From the NCBI GenBank assembly GCA_947359465.1, contig OX375873.1, positions 75,332,278 to 75,396,277 of the forward strand: a stretch of DNA of 64,000 bases, written 5' to 3'. The notes under the pieces were generated by a model. It worked only from the letters and a program-made list of their open reading frames with translations, had not been told where the DNA came from and searched no databases. Shown piece by piece: positions 46,015 through 58,132 of the stretch (the stretch's first letter is position 1; the number at the start of each line of letters is the position of its first letter). The translations under genes and the position numbers were made by a program. Origin of the DNA: Metellina segmentata. Its lineage: Eukaryota > Arthropoda > Arachnida > Araneae > Tetragnathidae.

Positions 46015-48915
46015 TCACAGTTTAAAATAGCCATGAAACAAAACAAGGAAACAACTTCCACATTCCGATAAGACATTTACAAGAAATAGCGTTCACATAA
46101 GAAAATTTTCTATACCGCTGATTGCAAAATTGATAAATGCAAAAAAATCACGTATAAAGGAAAATAGATTGTTTGTCTATGGGTGTCTATACCAAAAGAA
46201 GGAAAGGCGGCATCAAGCGGAAGGAAATCCGTTTTCCTATATGATCCGGCACAAATCTCCTCCTGGTTTCTCCAAGATAAACACCTAGTTATTTTGAACT
46301 ACTGTCAGCTGGTGATTAAATTATGTTTAATAAAACAAACTGATTCAAAGTTTCTCTACATAGTTGTGAACATAGTGTATTACTAAATAATATTTTTGTC
46401 CAGCACTTTTCCCTTAATTCGAGAGTTGAACCCACGTACTCTTATGCCACAATCGTCCATGTCAGCTCTAGAGTAGCAAAAAATGACTATAGAAATACTC
46501 ACCAATCCGACAAAATACCCAAACCCTCAGTATAGCTCTGTGTGTAGACTCTGGTTACTTTGTCTCTTTCTCAGACTCACTAAACTTCAAGTTTCTTGTC
46601 ACGTGAGATAGAAAAGTATCAGAGCATAGAAGAAATGAACTATCATACTAATTCTGACACTTCTGCTAAAGAAGATACACTAAGAGAATTAAAAATTATT
46701 TTTACAAAGCGATATCAAAAAATAACTCTTAAAGCTGCTTAATATCCACCGAGAAATTTCATTACCTCCTTCTTTACAATCTGAGCGTGTCGAGATTTCA
46801 GAGTATTGCAATAGTACTTTTCCCATTACAGACTCGTAAAAGACAAAACTTTCGAAGATTCGGTCGAAAAAGGTAAATATGATTGGCAAAGTGTTACTTA
46901 AAGTGGGGAAACTGGGATTCTTATCTAAGTGACGGTAAACCTACGTGTAACTTTCCAACAGCTCATTCTATACATGTTCAGTAACGAAACTGTCTAGCTT
47001 TGATTTTGCGTTTTTTGTCATCTTCGTTATCTATTAAAACACAACATACAACACACTAATTATCACTCACAGCCAGTCACATTATAAATATGATTGACTA
47101 AGATCATGGTTTTAACTATCCCCAGGCCAGTTTTAATGAGTTTATAGCAAAAATTACAGGTTTTAAAATTAACCCTTCAAATGTTACGACGAGATATATC
47201 ATCCAAGTCCAAGATCAGGTCAATTTTGCTAATGATGTAGAAAAAACAAATTGCCCCTTGCCCAGTACTGGCGACAGTTTGGAATAGGTTTTAATAAATA
47301 ACCTGTAGTGATTAGAATGACCATTACAGGTTAGTTTTTGACGTGAAAATTAACCACTAGGAGACTTAAGTTGGAATGATTTTTATCATAGGTTTGTATT
47401 TGGGTTAATGCTTAAGAAAGTTTGATTTCATAAATTATTCAGTCTGAGATTCCCTGTTGAATTTTTACAACTCAATTAATAAACACAATTTGAAATCTTA
47501 GAGAATGAAATATGAAACGTATGTTAATTTTATTTAAAGTAGAAATCAACTTACATTTTTATGCACTGAAAATAAATTGAAAGTGAACAATTTAATTTAG
47601 CTATAAATTCATGCATGTAGCTTTTCATCAACCCATTTGTTCTTCGGAAATTAGAAGTAAAGAATTTTACATTCCAAACTCTCAGCCCAGCATATAATCA
47701 ATACCATCTTACCCTACTAGAAACATAAACAAAACTCCTCTGCAAGCTTCGACTCAAGCGTCTGTCTCTAAAAGAGTCCCTGTTCTTATTACGCATTCCT
47801 TACCAATTCCAATTTCAATCAGAAATTCTATCAGATTCTCCTGTAGCTTTTTCTTCCTTGCTTCTAAAAGCGCTCAGCTAAAATTCAATTCCTAAAGAGC
47901 CAGGCCTATCAACCCAATCAGGCATCAGCAGAGTTCAATTTCCTGCCTGCTTTCTGAAATAAAAGCCAAGAAATGAATGAAAAACGGAGGGAATCCTTTT
48001 CTTCGGGAGAGCCATGAAACAGCACATCGTTCTCAACTCGCCAGAGCCAACTGCGTAATGTAATCTCTGCTCGTTTTAATTAGAAAAGGAAGCCCCTGGA
48101 CTTTATAATTGAATTCTGGAGGGCTAATTATTTCAATATTATGTCCCGCACCTCTGGCAGTGGAAGCCTGGAAACAAATTAGTGGCAAGTTTTCCCGGGC
48201 AATTTGAGTGTGTTTTTAACCCCCTTTTCACGCGGCATATTAGTGCTTTTGTGACTTGCTATTAAGCAGGAGTTTATTGTTGAAGCCTTTCCTGTTCGGT
48301 TGAGTGGGTACTGCCGTTTGGTTGTTTTTAAAACTATGCGTGTGAAATATTTAGGATGGAATGGTGGCTTATTTTTCCGTTTAGGTGGCAGTTTAATGTG
48401 ATAAAGAAAAGTTGAATGAAGATAGATGCCTCCTACTCTCATCGAATACCTCGTGGGGTATTTATGCTTGTGTTATATATTGTGTTCATTAGTGCATTAA
48501 TAATGTATGTGGTATGGGTGTACAGACGCGCGCGTTGTGAAGAATTTAAAGTGAATTTCTATTTATTCATCGCAAAATTATATCTACGCATTATTGAAAT
48601 TCTAAATAACTTTAACCCTCCTGGTGGTTGTCTTGATCAGCGTTTACGTCATTGTCAAAACTGATACATCTTAACGGACGAGATATATTATCGTTAGAAC
48701 AAACTATCCTATCTTGAACTCGTCATTATTATAACAAACAATAGTATCTCCATTCTTCGGTATTCTTGATGACGTGATATCTCGCCATTAGAAGATATCT
48801 CTCATCGAAACCACTTGTAGCGTTAACAAAAACTCAGCATGAACAAATTAAAAATAAAGAAAATGTTTATGTTCAATAGCATTGTAAACATTGATCATTC
48901 AAGCATTCAATCCAA
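46015..48915. other. Spacer; possible conserved non-coding segment
   Basis: No gene recognised. Near 46400-46475 a minus-strand phrase CGTGGGTTCAACTCTCG resembles a B-box but lacks a good partner. 47990-48330 is less AT-rich, non-repetitive and rich in TAAT-type homeodomain core sites (TTTTAATTAG, TATAATTGAATTC, GGGCTAATTATTT). Dispersed palindromes occur at 47185-47204, 48676-48693 and 48770-48787. Confidence 0.4.
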
Positions 48916-49194
48916 CAAACACTCATTGCCATAAAAATTTGCGCACCAAGAAAAAGTCGTCAAAATGAAACGAAATTTTACACATGTAAGTACTACTTTG
49001 ATATAAGTAAGTGATTAGAAAATCAAAGAAAAAGGATCATTTTTATTGCAGAAAAAAGTACAAATAAACGGAAGTTTTAGTATTCTGTTGGGCCCCCTCT
49101 AGCACTAATGCACGATGCGATACGAGCGGACATTGAGGCATAAAAGTTCCGTATGATGTCCTGGGACATCTCGTTCCAGTTGCTGTAAACGCGC

Positions 49195-50880
49195 CTCTAG
49201 TTCGACCAAACTCGTAGGGTGTCCAACTTGCTGTCCCAAATGATTCCAGATATGCTCGATTGGTGACTAATCTGGGAATCGAGCAGGTCAGGGAAGGGTG
49301 GTAATGTGCGGTAAGCAGTCTTGTGACGTCCTTGCTGTGTATGGCCGAGCATTGTCTTGTTTAGGTCCTCCCCGCTGTGATAGCAGGTTATGAGCGGTTT
49401 TTTGTGGCCACCCACGGAAGGAGAGTATTCCCGAGAAGTGGGCAGGGGGCGCCTTAAGCAGCCCTCCGGCCATTTAGGTGCTATTTGCATAAGTGTTTTC
49501 TCAGCTTGGCATTGGAGTTTTCTAAGCTTGGCATTTAAGTTTGCTCAGAATTCAAAATTGATGCGATGCAATGCATTGTGGAACTTTAAAGTTGTACTTT
49601 CGAGAGTCTATGGCAGATGGTAAAGTTAAATCAGTTGTTCTGTCCGGAGAATACTGTTGAAGTTGTTAAATGGTGGCGCTAAGATGGAAGTGTGGTCCTG
49701 TTATTGCGTCTATATTGTTGAAAAGGAAGTGAATTATTATTTTTATTATTTTGACTTGGGCTTTGTTGTTGGTGGCAGTATTTTGTTTCCACGCTATGCT
49801 TAAGTTGAAGTTTGGTTCTTTTAAATGGTTGGTTGCCGTTAAAGGGCAGTTGAATATGTAATGGTCCGGAGTTCCCGGCTCCCCACAAATGCAGTTATTG
49901 TTGGTGATGAGACAGAATCTGTGTTGATAGGACGGGAAAGGGTCATGTCCCTTAAAGTAGGCTGTCAGATAGAGTCCCGGTGGGTTTCTGTTGTGATTGA
50001 CTTTGTTAAAGAAGTCGTAGGTTCTGAGGCCAGGGTCTCCCCTTTTTCCAGTGTTCCCCTGTCCCATTCATTTTGCCACTCGATCATGATGAGGGTTTTT
50101 AGACGGTTTTTCAGGAATCCTTTTTGAAGCATTGTCTTGTTGAAAAATGGCTCATGGGAGACCTACCATGAATGACATCACATGCGGCTGAAGAATGTCA
50201 TGGACGTATCGCTGGGCTGTCATTCGGCCATGGGTCAATACTACGGGTGACCGTGTATCGTAAGCAATGGCACCCCATACCATCACACCAGCTGTGGGAG
50301 TGGTGGGTCGCTGTAAAGCGAAGGCTGGATTGAGGCGTTCACCAGGGGGCCTCCACACACGAACACGATTATCATCACTGCTCAAATTGAATCTAGATTC
50401 GTAGCTGAAGACAACCTGGTTCCATTCCGTTGCAGTCCAATCAAGTCGTGAGCGACACCACTCCAAACGGAGGCGTCGGTGGGTGGGTGTCATTGGTAGA
50501 ACACGTAATGGGCGCCGCGATAACAGATGTCCTTCAATCAGGCGCCTTGCGATGATTCGGGAAGACAGGGGCCCGTAGTGAAGGTGCTGCATGTGTCTGG
50601 ATAGCGGTTGATGAGGCAGTTGGCTCTACGCGTGCGTTTCGTATGATGTGACGGTCTTCTCGATGACTGGTCTGTCGAAGGCGTCCTGAGCCTGGTCGCC
50701 GGATAAATGACGTCACTTCTGTCCACTGGTCCCAACACCTCCTCACAGTAAAATTGGAACGGCCTACTTAACGAGCTACTCGCCAAGGTGACCATCCAGC
50801 TTCCATCATTCCGATGATTCTTCCCCTCTCGAACTCTGACAGCTGCTCATATTGTCTTCGATGGCGGCGTAACGGCATGT
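49195..50880 (-). pseudogene. Tc1-like transposase interrupted by insertion
   Basis: The start near 50880 reads MPLRRHRRQYEQLSEFERGR then IIGMMEAGWSPWRVAR and a stop; GRSNFTVRRCWDQW completes the helix-turn-helix. Then come RPGSGRLRQT, a frame change, LRLEWCRSRLDWTATEWNQV and VFSYESRFNL, where the first catalytic Asp is Tyr. Near 50140 the second block AIFQQDNA is cut by the retroelement. On the far side it resumes at 49361 as QDNARPYTARTSQDCLPHIT, then FPDL and IIWDSKLDTLRV with frame changes around the third block. Both the insertion and the D-to-Y change abolish activity. Confidence 0.9.
49362..50127 (-). mobile_element. 5'-truncated non-LTR retrotransposon nested in Tc1
   Basis: The insertion is flanked by a 14-bp target duplication AGCATTGTCTTGTT at 49348-49361 and 50128-50141. 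On minus it opens in frame with protein sequence: RVAKWMGQGNTGKRGDPGLR, HRFCLITNNNCICGEPGTPD, DHYIFNCPL. The C-x-C-G...DH...C pattern is the C-terminal cysteine motif downstream of RT or RNase H in Jockey/I-group elements. A stop occurs after HFHLSATI near 49666, then about 300 bp of 3' untranslated sequence. Only the last 0.77 kb is present, the usual 5' truncation of target-primed reverse transcription. No poly(A) is visible at its 3' side. Confidence 0.88.
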
Positions 50881-51128
50881 CTACCTCAGCGTTTCCTTTG
50901 CAAAATATTAAGTACACTCAAACAAGCTCTGCTTACCTATTTTATTCTCCAAGGAGAACGACGTTCAACGCCCTCTAGTGACATTACGCAATGCGCAACC
51001 ACTCTGCATTTCTAATAATTTGCATATTAGGCCAACATGTACCTTCATGCCAAGTTTCGTTACGATCCCACAATTATTTCTTGGTGCGCAAATTTTTATG
51101 GCAATGAGTGTAGTTCACATATTACGAT

Positions 51129-51983
51129 GGTGAGTCAAATTTTAATCGGACTTCTGCTCCTCGTCTCTTGAGAGGATCTCGAACGGGCTGGGAGTGGAAC
51201 GTTCAAGTTCAATGTGTTATGAGTTGAGGAACCCTATAAGTGACATGTTTCTTTTCTTTTCTTCCTCAGTACAGCAATGAGTGAGCAAGAGGTTCTGTTG
51301 CCCGTTCCACAAATCTGTGAATGACATTTGAGTGAATTTGAAACGATTCCGGCAGGAATGGAATAATTTGTTGAGGCGCATAGCCAAATGTGACGAGACG
51401 TGGGTCCATCATTACACTCTCAGAATCCAAAATGGCGAGTAACGAGAGTCGAAGGAAATATTTAGCATGGCCCGTGAAGACCATAACCCGTCTCTCAGTC
51501 GGAAAAGTTCTCTCGGCCGTCTTTTTTGACTGAAGAGGAATTTAAAACATTGATTTTCTCCACACACGATCGACGTACCGTGAATGCGGCCTACTATAAC
51601 CAGCAATTACAGTCAGTGAAAGCCGCCTACAGAATGAATCAAAAGACGGTATATGCACATCAGAGATTTCATGCTTTTCCATTTCAGTGCAAGGCCTCAC
51701 ACCAGTTTTAAACAGAAATAAACTTAATGAAATGCATAGGAAAACCCTTGAATACCCTCCCTACAGCCCAGATATGTCCCGCTGTGATTATTCTTGTTTG
51801 CAGCCTTAAAATAAGCGCTTGTAGGAGAAAGCTTTGAGAACAATTCAGAAGATGAGGATCGCGTGCGTAATTGGTTGATGACTCAACCTCAAATTTTCTC
51901 TGAAGAAGGGATCTACAAGATTGTATTTTTTCTTGATCAATAAATGAATACAAAAACAAGTCCGGTTTACATTTAACTCATCC
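51129..51983 (+). mobile_element. mariner-type element, decayed
   Basis: The ends GGTGAGTCAAATTTTAATCG GACTT on the left and, reversed, GGATGAGTTAAATG TAAACCGGACTT on the right form an imperfect inverted repeat. Coding remnants on plus are those of mariner (DD34D): IAKCDETWVHHYT (first Asp), FSPHTIDVP, TVNAAYYNQQL, YSPDMSRCDY (third Asp, normally YSPDLAPSDY), FENNSEDEDRVRNWL and EEGIYKIV. The N-terminal helix-turn-helix is missing and stops are many. It lies 18 bp from the end of the neighbouring Tc1-like element. Confidence 0.88.
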
Positions 51984-53995
51984 TCTTAATTGCACAGTAG
52001 TCATAGAGGTTGATATTGTTATTAGGGTCAAGAAAGGATTGAATGCAAATTGTTAGGAGAGTGGTATCCACTAACTTGAATTTGAGATGGCGTTGATCAA
52101 AGCTCTGATACTATAGGCTCGTTTCTACAAGTCTAAGTCACGTCTCGGTCACTTTTTAGTTCCTCTATGAGCATGTGAATCACAGGACATGCCACCCTGG
52201 TGTTCTCAAGATTAATCTCCTTTTCTCCAATATATTGCCGTCTCCACCCCAATAAAAACCTATTCATAATCAGTGCTATGAACAACGCTAGCAAGTCCAC
52301 TCATTCTATGGCCCATTCATTGACTCCGAACCGATGTCAATAACCTGATGTGTTACTCTAGAACGACGTAAATTCAACTACCTACTAAAAAGTAAAATAT
52401 TTTTGAATTTTTGGGGAGTAAAAAATTAATTTCTTTAACCTACGAAACCTACTTAACCTTACTTAAACCTACGAAAGGTGTGAACTTCATAACCCTCACA
52501 TTTAGTACAATATAATCACATCCCTGTTTTCAATTTTGCAGATCACCAATCTTTTGTACATATCTGGAGGTAAAATTGGCAATAACTAGAAGACATCTGT
52601 TTTCGCTGAAAATACCAAAGGAAGACCATATTTGATACTCAGAAAGCGTCTATAAAATAAATGTCCGGGTTTGAAAATAAAATGATTTCGCAGTCGTGGC
52701 TATTCACCATAAATATTCAAATGGGGCAATATCTCACTTCTTTTCGCCATTTATATGACGTCGAGAAGATTTGTGTCCATAGAGCTATAAGGTTTATCTG
52801 AAATTTATGTCGTCTAGATCAAAATCTTAGACATCATGTTCGTTGCGATTTGAATTGTTGGCATACATTTATTTTTATTTTAGATACTGTTTTTTTTGTA
52901 TTTGCTCCCTATAGTTTTGATTTTTTGAATAAAATAGTAATAATTTCGTTAGATGCATTACCCGCATATTCGTACAAAAATGAACATCCGTTTCGCGGAT
53001 TTATATAATACAGTTTAGTTTGGCCCCTGCCCTGTCATACTATGCAACGTCCAATTAAAACCGTAAATAAGTGAGAAAAACTGTGAAAATAGTGGCATTG
53101 AAAAATCCTACATTAAAGGTAAAAAAAATGTATGTCCACTTGATTAAAGAAATAACAATTAATTTTTAAAGGAAGAATAATTTTTAATCAAGTTTTCAGA
53201 AAACAAATTACAGCCTACCCCCTTTATCAGACTAAACATATTAAATTATAATTTTTTAATTATCTTAGTAATTTATTATTCTTATCTTTCAAACTGCTTA
53301 TCTAAACATGTTTTAATGACCTTTTTATGCATGCTTCCCAAAAAAGTTTTCTTTTCACGACATTTTTACAAAACTTGTTACATTTTTCATCTTTGCAACT
53401 TTTTATTTTAGCTTCATAGCTGATATATAGCAAATACTTAACAGATATTCAAAATTTTAAGAAATTAAAAATAATCTGAATACATATATTTCAACATCTC
53501 TAGTCAGTTTTATGAGATTTATAACAATGTAGTATGAATAATAAAAAGTTAAAATAGAAAAATGACTATATTTATTTCAAGAATATATTAAACGAAATTT
53601 CATGTACTATACAACTGATGTATATACTTATGATATACTGAACGATATCGCAATAAAACTCAATTTGTAAAAAAATTGCATTTTAAAAGTTGCAATGTTA
53701 TTGAAACTCAAATTCACATCAACTTTATGCAAATTTAATTGTGTCCCAATGTTATTGTTCAACAAAGAATAATAAAGTAGGCCTAACTCTTTTCAAACTT
53801 ACCTTTTCTATTCTTTAAATTATTTTTGTACTCAAGGTTTGGGTAGTAAAATTTCAAACATTTTCTGCTTCCGAGATGTAAATAGTCATTTCTTAATTAA
53901 TTCAAATATCACAAAGAAAAATCTGAATTGGCTACGGTTTTCTTGTAATGTGTACGCAATATTGAGAAAAAATGTTTACATGTAAATAGATGTTA
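51984..53995. other. AT-rich spacer
   Basis: About 2 kb of AT-rich DNA. No gene, tandem repeat or transposon end recognised. Confidence 0.45.
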
Positions 53996-53999
53996 AGAA

Positions 54000-55010
54000 T
54001 ACCTTAATCTTCTACGGACGTTTGTTTTCTTTTGGCCTGTCGTTTGTGATAGACGAGGGTATTGGCGTGGACCATTTGCCCTGGTATCGCAGCCTCATCT
54101 TGGCAATGTCATGACGAAAACATTCGCCGTGCTCATCACTGACCTCCCCGCACCCATATTTGCTATAGTTAATCCTCTTCAGTAGCAATTTTAGATTGTC
54201 GTACCTCGTTCATGTAGATACCATGTCCGACATGTATGGACAGAAGCTGGTTCCCGTTATACAGCAAAACGCCTTGAGACTCAGTTTTCACGCGTCTATA
54301 AACATCCGCCATTCATAGGGTTCATGTGCAATGCCAAGTTCTTGTAGTACTCCATCAATATCGCAGCAGAACGCAAGGTTTGCTTATTTTTTTAAGAAAA
54401 ATTCGAAGGACTGATGACGATAGCGAAATGAAGCCATTTGTTCAAAAAGATTCCACTGTCGAAGTCTTGTGGCCAGTAATTCCGTTTTGCTTTTGGATGG
54501 ATCCAAAGCTCACATCAATCATCCAAGCTCACTTTATGTGTCGCAGATGTTTCATCAAAACACGAAAAGTCATCATTCATAGTGTCCCCACATGCTTACG
54601 TTGACGACTTAGGACATTTCGTAAACGCATGGCGATCTTCCTCGTTTGGGCTAATAGCAAATTCTGTAGGATGCTCTGGAATAGGGAGTCCTTCTCCATG
54701 CGAGACAGATGGTATGTTAGGGTATTCAACTTCTCCCTTTTTCTTGGTGCTGACTCCAGAAACTGGTGGTACCATGCATAAATAATAGTCATCAATGTAA
54801 TTGGTCGGCTCACTCCAAATCATGGGCACAGAAAACAGCATTGCCTTTCTTTTGTCTTTACACCACTGTGAAATATTTACTGCACAAATGCAGCAACATA
54901 CGTGTGGGACCCAGTCTTCGTCCTGGTCGCCTATCTTGCTACAGATATATAAATTATACTCTTTTTTAACTATTACACTGATGGTCTTTTTCTGTGCGGC
55001 AAATATCAAT
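54000..55010 (-). pseudogene. Remnant of an unnamed multicopy arthropod protein family
   Basis: The minus-strand frame from 55009 reads through 137 codons without a stop: VKKEYNLYICSKIGDQDEDW, VPHVCCCICAVNISQWCKDK, PMIWSEPTNYIDDYYLCMVP, then YPNIPSVSHGEGLPIPE. After further frames with stops come LIHPKAKRNYWP-like text and, near 54160-54060, DEHGECFRHDIAKMRLRYQG. Cysteine pairs in CCCIC and YLCM suggest zinc binding. I recall similar proteins as repeated uncharacterised predictions in arthropod genomes, with a DEHGERFHQDI-type motif, but I cannot name a function. Copy number and decay suggest a transposon-borne gene. Frame breaks make this copy non-functional. Confidence 0.6.
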
Positions 55011-55014
55011 TCTC

Positions 55015-58000
55015 CACGATTATAACAGAAGTTACCAGCACTATTAACTAGTTGACTTGGTGTGTATGATGCAATAACTTATTTGTGTAAAAGGATTGTG
55101 AAATGTGCGGCCACAATTTCGTCTTCCTGTATTTATCTTACTAAATTGCACTATATTACGCGATAGCACCTATTAAACGGACGAAACGTCCATACCTTTA
55201 CAACGAGAGACAATCAACTTTTTTTAAGGGGATATTCGTGTTGTTCATCACGTTGAAATCATTCAGGATTGGGTTCTTTCATCTAAGAAGCAATGCCACT
55301 GTTGACCCGTATTATCATTAGTCAGCTTTAACGAGCATCATTAATTCAAATGTAATTTTCTTTATTCCACCTGGTGATTGTCCTGAAGAGGTTGTACCAT
55401 CTTTAACTATACTGACAATTTCCTGACGGACCAGATATCTTATCACTAGAAGGAAAATGACCAAATGTTCATCTCATTATTGCCAAATAATCGGCAATAT
55501 CTTAATGATGAGTGTGGTGAAAATTGGTGGTAAGAAAAAGGTGAGTTAAAAATTAAATAAAGGTTCGTAAAACTATACTCCTATATAGGTTGACTGAATG
55601 CAATTTTGACTGGCCGTGATTAATATACAAAAATGCCTCGTGAAAGTTAAAGGACGTGAAAGAATATCTGACGTGTTTCGAATTAAAGAGTTTATAAAGG
55701 TGGACTCGCCAGATGACGTATTTCTTTCATTTCGAAGTTGACGCTGCTGGAACTGTTTTAAAAAGAGTGGGAACTCGTACAAACAAAAGTCTCAGCACAG
55801 AGTAAAAAAAAACAGTCTTTATTTTGGCGAACTCTTCGAAGAGATCGCTGGTCAAAATGGTCGAGCTCGGTGCTGGAGTTATGGAAGTGAGAAGTGCTTA
55901 AGTTTCAGAGTGTCCATGGCTCCTCATCTGGGTGTCGGGTCGGTTTTATCGCAATGTAGGATCCAAGGATCAGGAAAAATCCGGACTTCCTATAGATCTC
56001 AATCGTGCCGGAAATACTATGACCCTAGAGTAACTCTTTATTCCTGAGGTTGCATCATGAAATTTATCGGGGAAGACTTGACGATTGAATGATCCGGTAC
56101 TTGAACCGATAGCATTTTTCCGAGGCGTCGGGGCGCAGATCTCCGTGGCTCGCAGAACAGTAAAGTTGGACTAGCTATCCACGCGATAAAAAAGAAGTAC
56201 CATCAATTATCGACACATTTAGAGTGCGATGTCGATTCGAAGGTTGTAGCATTTTTGCACCCTCATCTCGATCTCGAATGGAGACGCGTTCATTGAACGT
56301 TGTAAGAAAAAGGACCTCGAAGAAATCGCAGTTTTGGGGTGAAGTCACAGCAGCGAAGCCAAGCAGTGGAATATCTTCAACTAATAATGGAGATATTCCA
56401 CTAAACGTAGCAAAAAAGGCAGCCCCTCGGTTCCTTTTCCGGGGTCACCAAAAACGAAAGTCACCCCAATGGGAGGGTAAAATTAACGCCAATAAATAAA
56501 ATATAGCACGTGGGAGAAGGACAACCGGGGTTATCCCTTTATCCCAATGGAATGTTCAAAAACCCCGGGAAGAAGAGAGCTAAATCACGCCAACATCTTC
56601 CGGTAATTAAGAAGTGTAGCATTTGAAACTTATGGCGGGGTGTGTTTTACCTTGGAGGCTGCAAATTATCCAATCAGTGTGGGCCACGTAGAGATGAGAC
56701 AGAGAGAACAAAGACGGGTCGCTGTCTCCTAAACTAGTTAACGCTCAAACCCCAGAATTCCAAGAAGGGAAAAAGCCTGTAAAACCCAATCTTTACTTAC
56801 AAGATTTTTTTAGCTAGGAAGCAGGGAACGGGAACGAAAAACAACTATACAAGGAACCTCATTCTAGCCCTCATACCTCTACCAAAAAAATCCAGGGAGG
56901 AATCGAAAATAATCATAACATGTGAAAAAGGGAAAGCCTTCACTACAATGATATATCTTGTCATTGTAGAAATGTGACCGATCTTGATGGCGTTTATCGT
57001 ATCGAAATCATTTTTCGAAGGGATAACAACAATAAAACTTAATTTACATGATTTTATATATTCAATGATTAAGAATAAGCGTCATTTACCTATATCATTT
57101 GGTTGTACATCAAATTTGATTTCCATATACTACTCGACAAAGCAAGCGTCACATTTATTAAGGTAATTTTGGAACTGAGGCTAATCTTGAATTCATAAAC
57201 ATAGTCAGTTGTGTTTAGTTTTAAAATTCCTAGTTACACTATATCAATTTGATGTTCGAATATACATGATAACAGCCTGGCCTAATTGGTCGTGTGACTA
57301 CCATGTCGAATAATACATTTGACGCATTAGCCTATAACACAATTCATATCTTGAAGTTTTTTGGACAACATGACACTGATAAAAATCCACTTACCATATT
57401 TGTTTCAAATGTCTCAGCAAAAGCATTCATTCAAAGGCAGAATATTATGGAGATGTACACGCTTGACTAATGACTGGATATGCAGAGGACTTTCAGGCCT
57501 AAGCTACGTGACTCACACGGTGAAAAACGACGAGGAGGCAGATGAGAACTCGTAAAACGATGAGCTAAGAGATATCATGACTACAGCGATATGAACTGCA
57601 TCAACTAATTTTATGAATAACTAGCTAAATGCCAGACTTTACTCGGTTTTAATATGGTTTGCTCAAGATTGTACAGATGATCAAAATATATAACGACTTA
57701 TGTCTTTCATAGAATAAAATAATACTTTAACTCCCGCCATCTTTATACTTTTTTCAGCTTACTTTGGACACAATCCTACACATGCATATCCATTCATGTT
57801 ATACATTTCACATACATCGCACCCTTACTGTATGACATGTATAAAATAAAGTCCATTGCAATCAAATATCTGAAAACAATTTATGTGATGCCTGTAGAAA
57901 CACACAAACACAAAATCGAACAATGAACACAAAGACGGATAGACAGACTTACTCAACCAAGTTCAGTGACTAAATGAAGATAAGTACTCACAATATTCTG

Positions 58001-58130
58001 TGTCAGTTATGTATGGACAGTTATATGTAAACATATATAACTGTCCATTTTTTATTAAATTCATTAAACTGTAGTTATATTTCTCTGGCTGTGTTCTAAT
58101 ACCTATGATTTGTTTCACATATTCCAAATT
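55015..58130. other. Spacer with less AT-rich part at 55.9-56.9 kb
   Basis: No gene supported. 55860-56900 is richer in G+C than its flanks, with text such as GGTTCCTTTTCCGGGGTCAC and CAAAAACCCCGGGAAGAAG; it could be an LTR or unknown repeat, but no paired copy lies in the window. The frame at 56224-56499 plus is basic and featureless. 57270-57310 (CCTGGCCTAATTGG) looks like a lone A-box. A 14-bp-stem hairpin lies at 58013-58048. Confidence 0.4.
58013..58048. other. Perfect 14-bp-stem hairpin
   Basis: ATGGACAGTTATAT (58013-58026) is repeated inverted at 58035-58048 around an 8-base loop. It lies 85 bp outside the piggyBac element at 58133. No T-run terminator logic applies in a eukaryote, and its role is unknown. 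Confidence 0.7.
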
Positions 58131-58132
58131 AA

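Larger units (their letters stand above)
48920..51110 (-). mobile_element. Tc1-like element split by a retrotransposon
   Basis: The terminal inverted repeats are identical over 34 bases (CACTCATTGCCATAAAAATT followed by TGCGCACCAAGAAA, and its reverse at 51077-51110). The right side is followed by TA at 51111; the left has AA where TA is expected. Removing the 780-bp nested insertion leaves about 1.41 kb, normal for the family. The transposase gene runs on minus. Perfect long ends with decayed coding sequence suggest a fairly recent, non-autonomous copy. Confidence 0.95.

Noticed and set aside
52500..52620. Splice-acceptor-like TTTTGCAG followed by an open stretch
   Set aside because: Only a generic acceptor match with no coding similarity or donor; too weak to call an exon.
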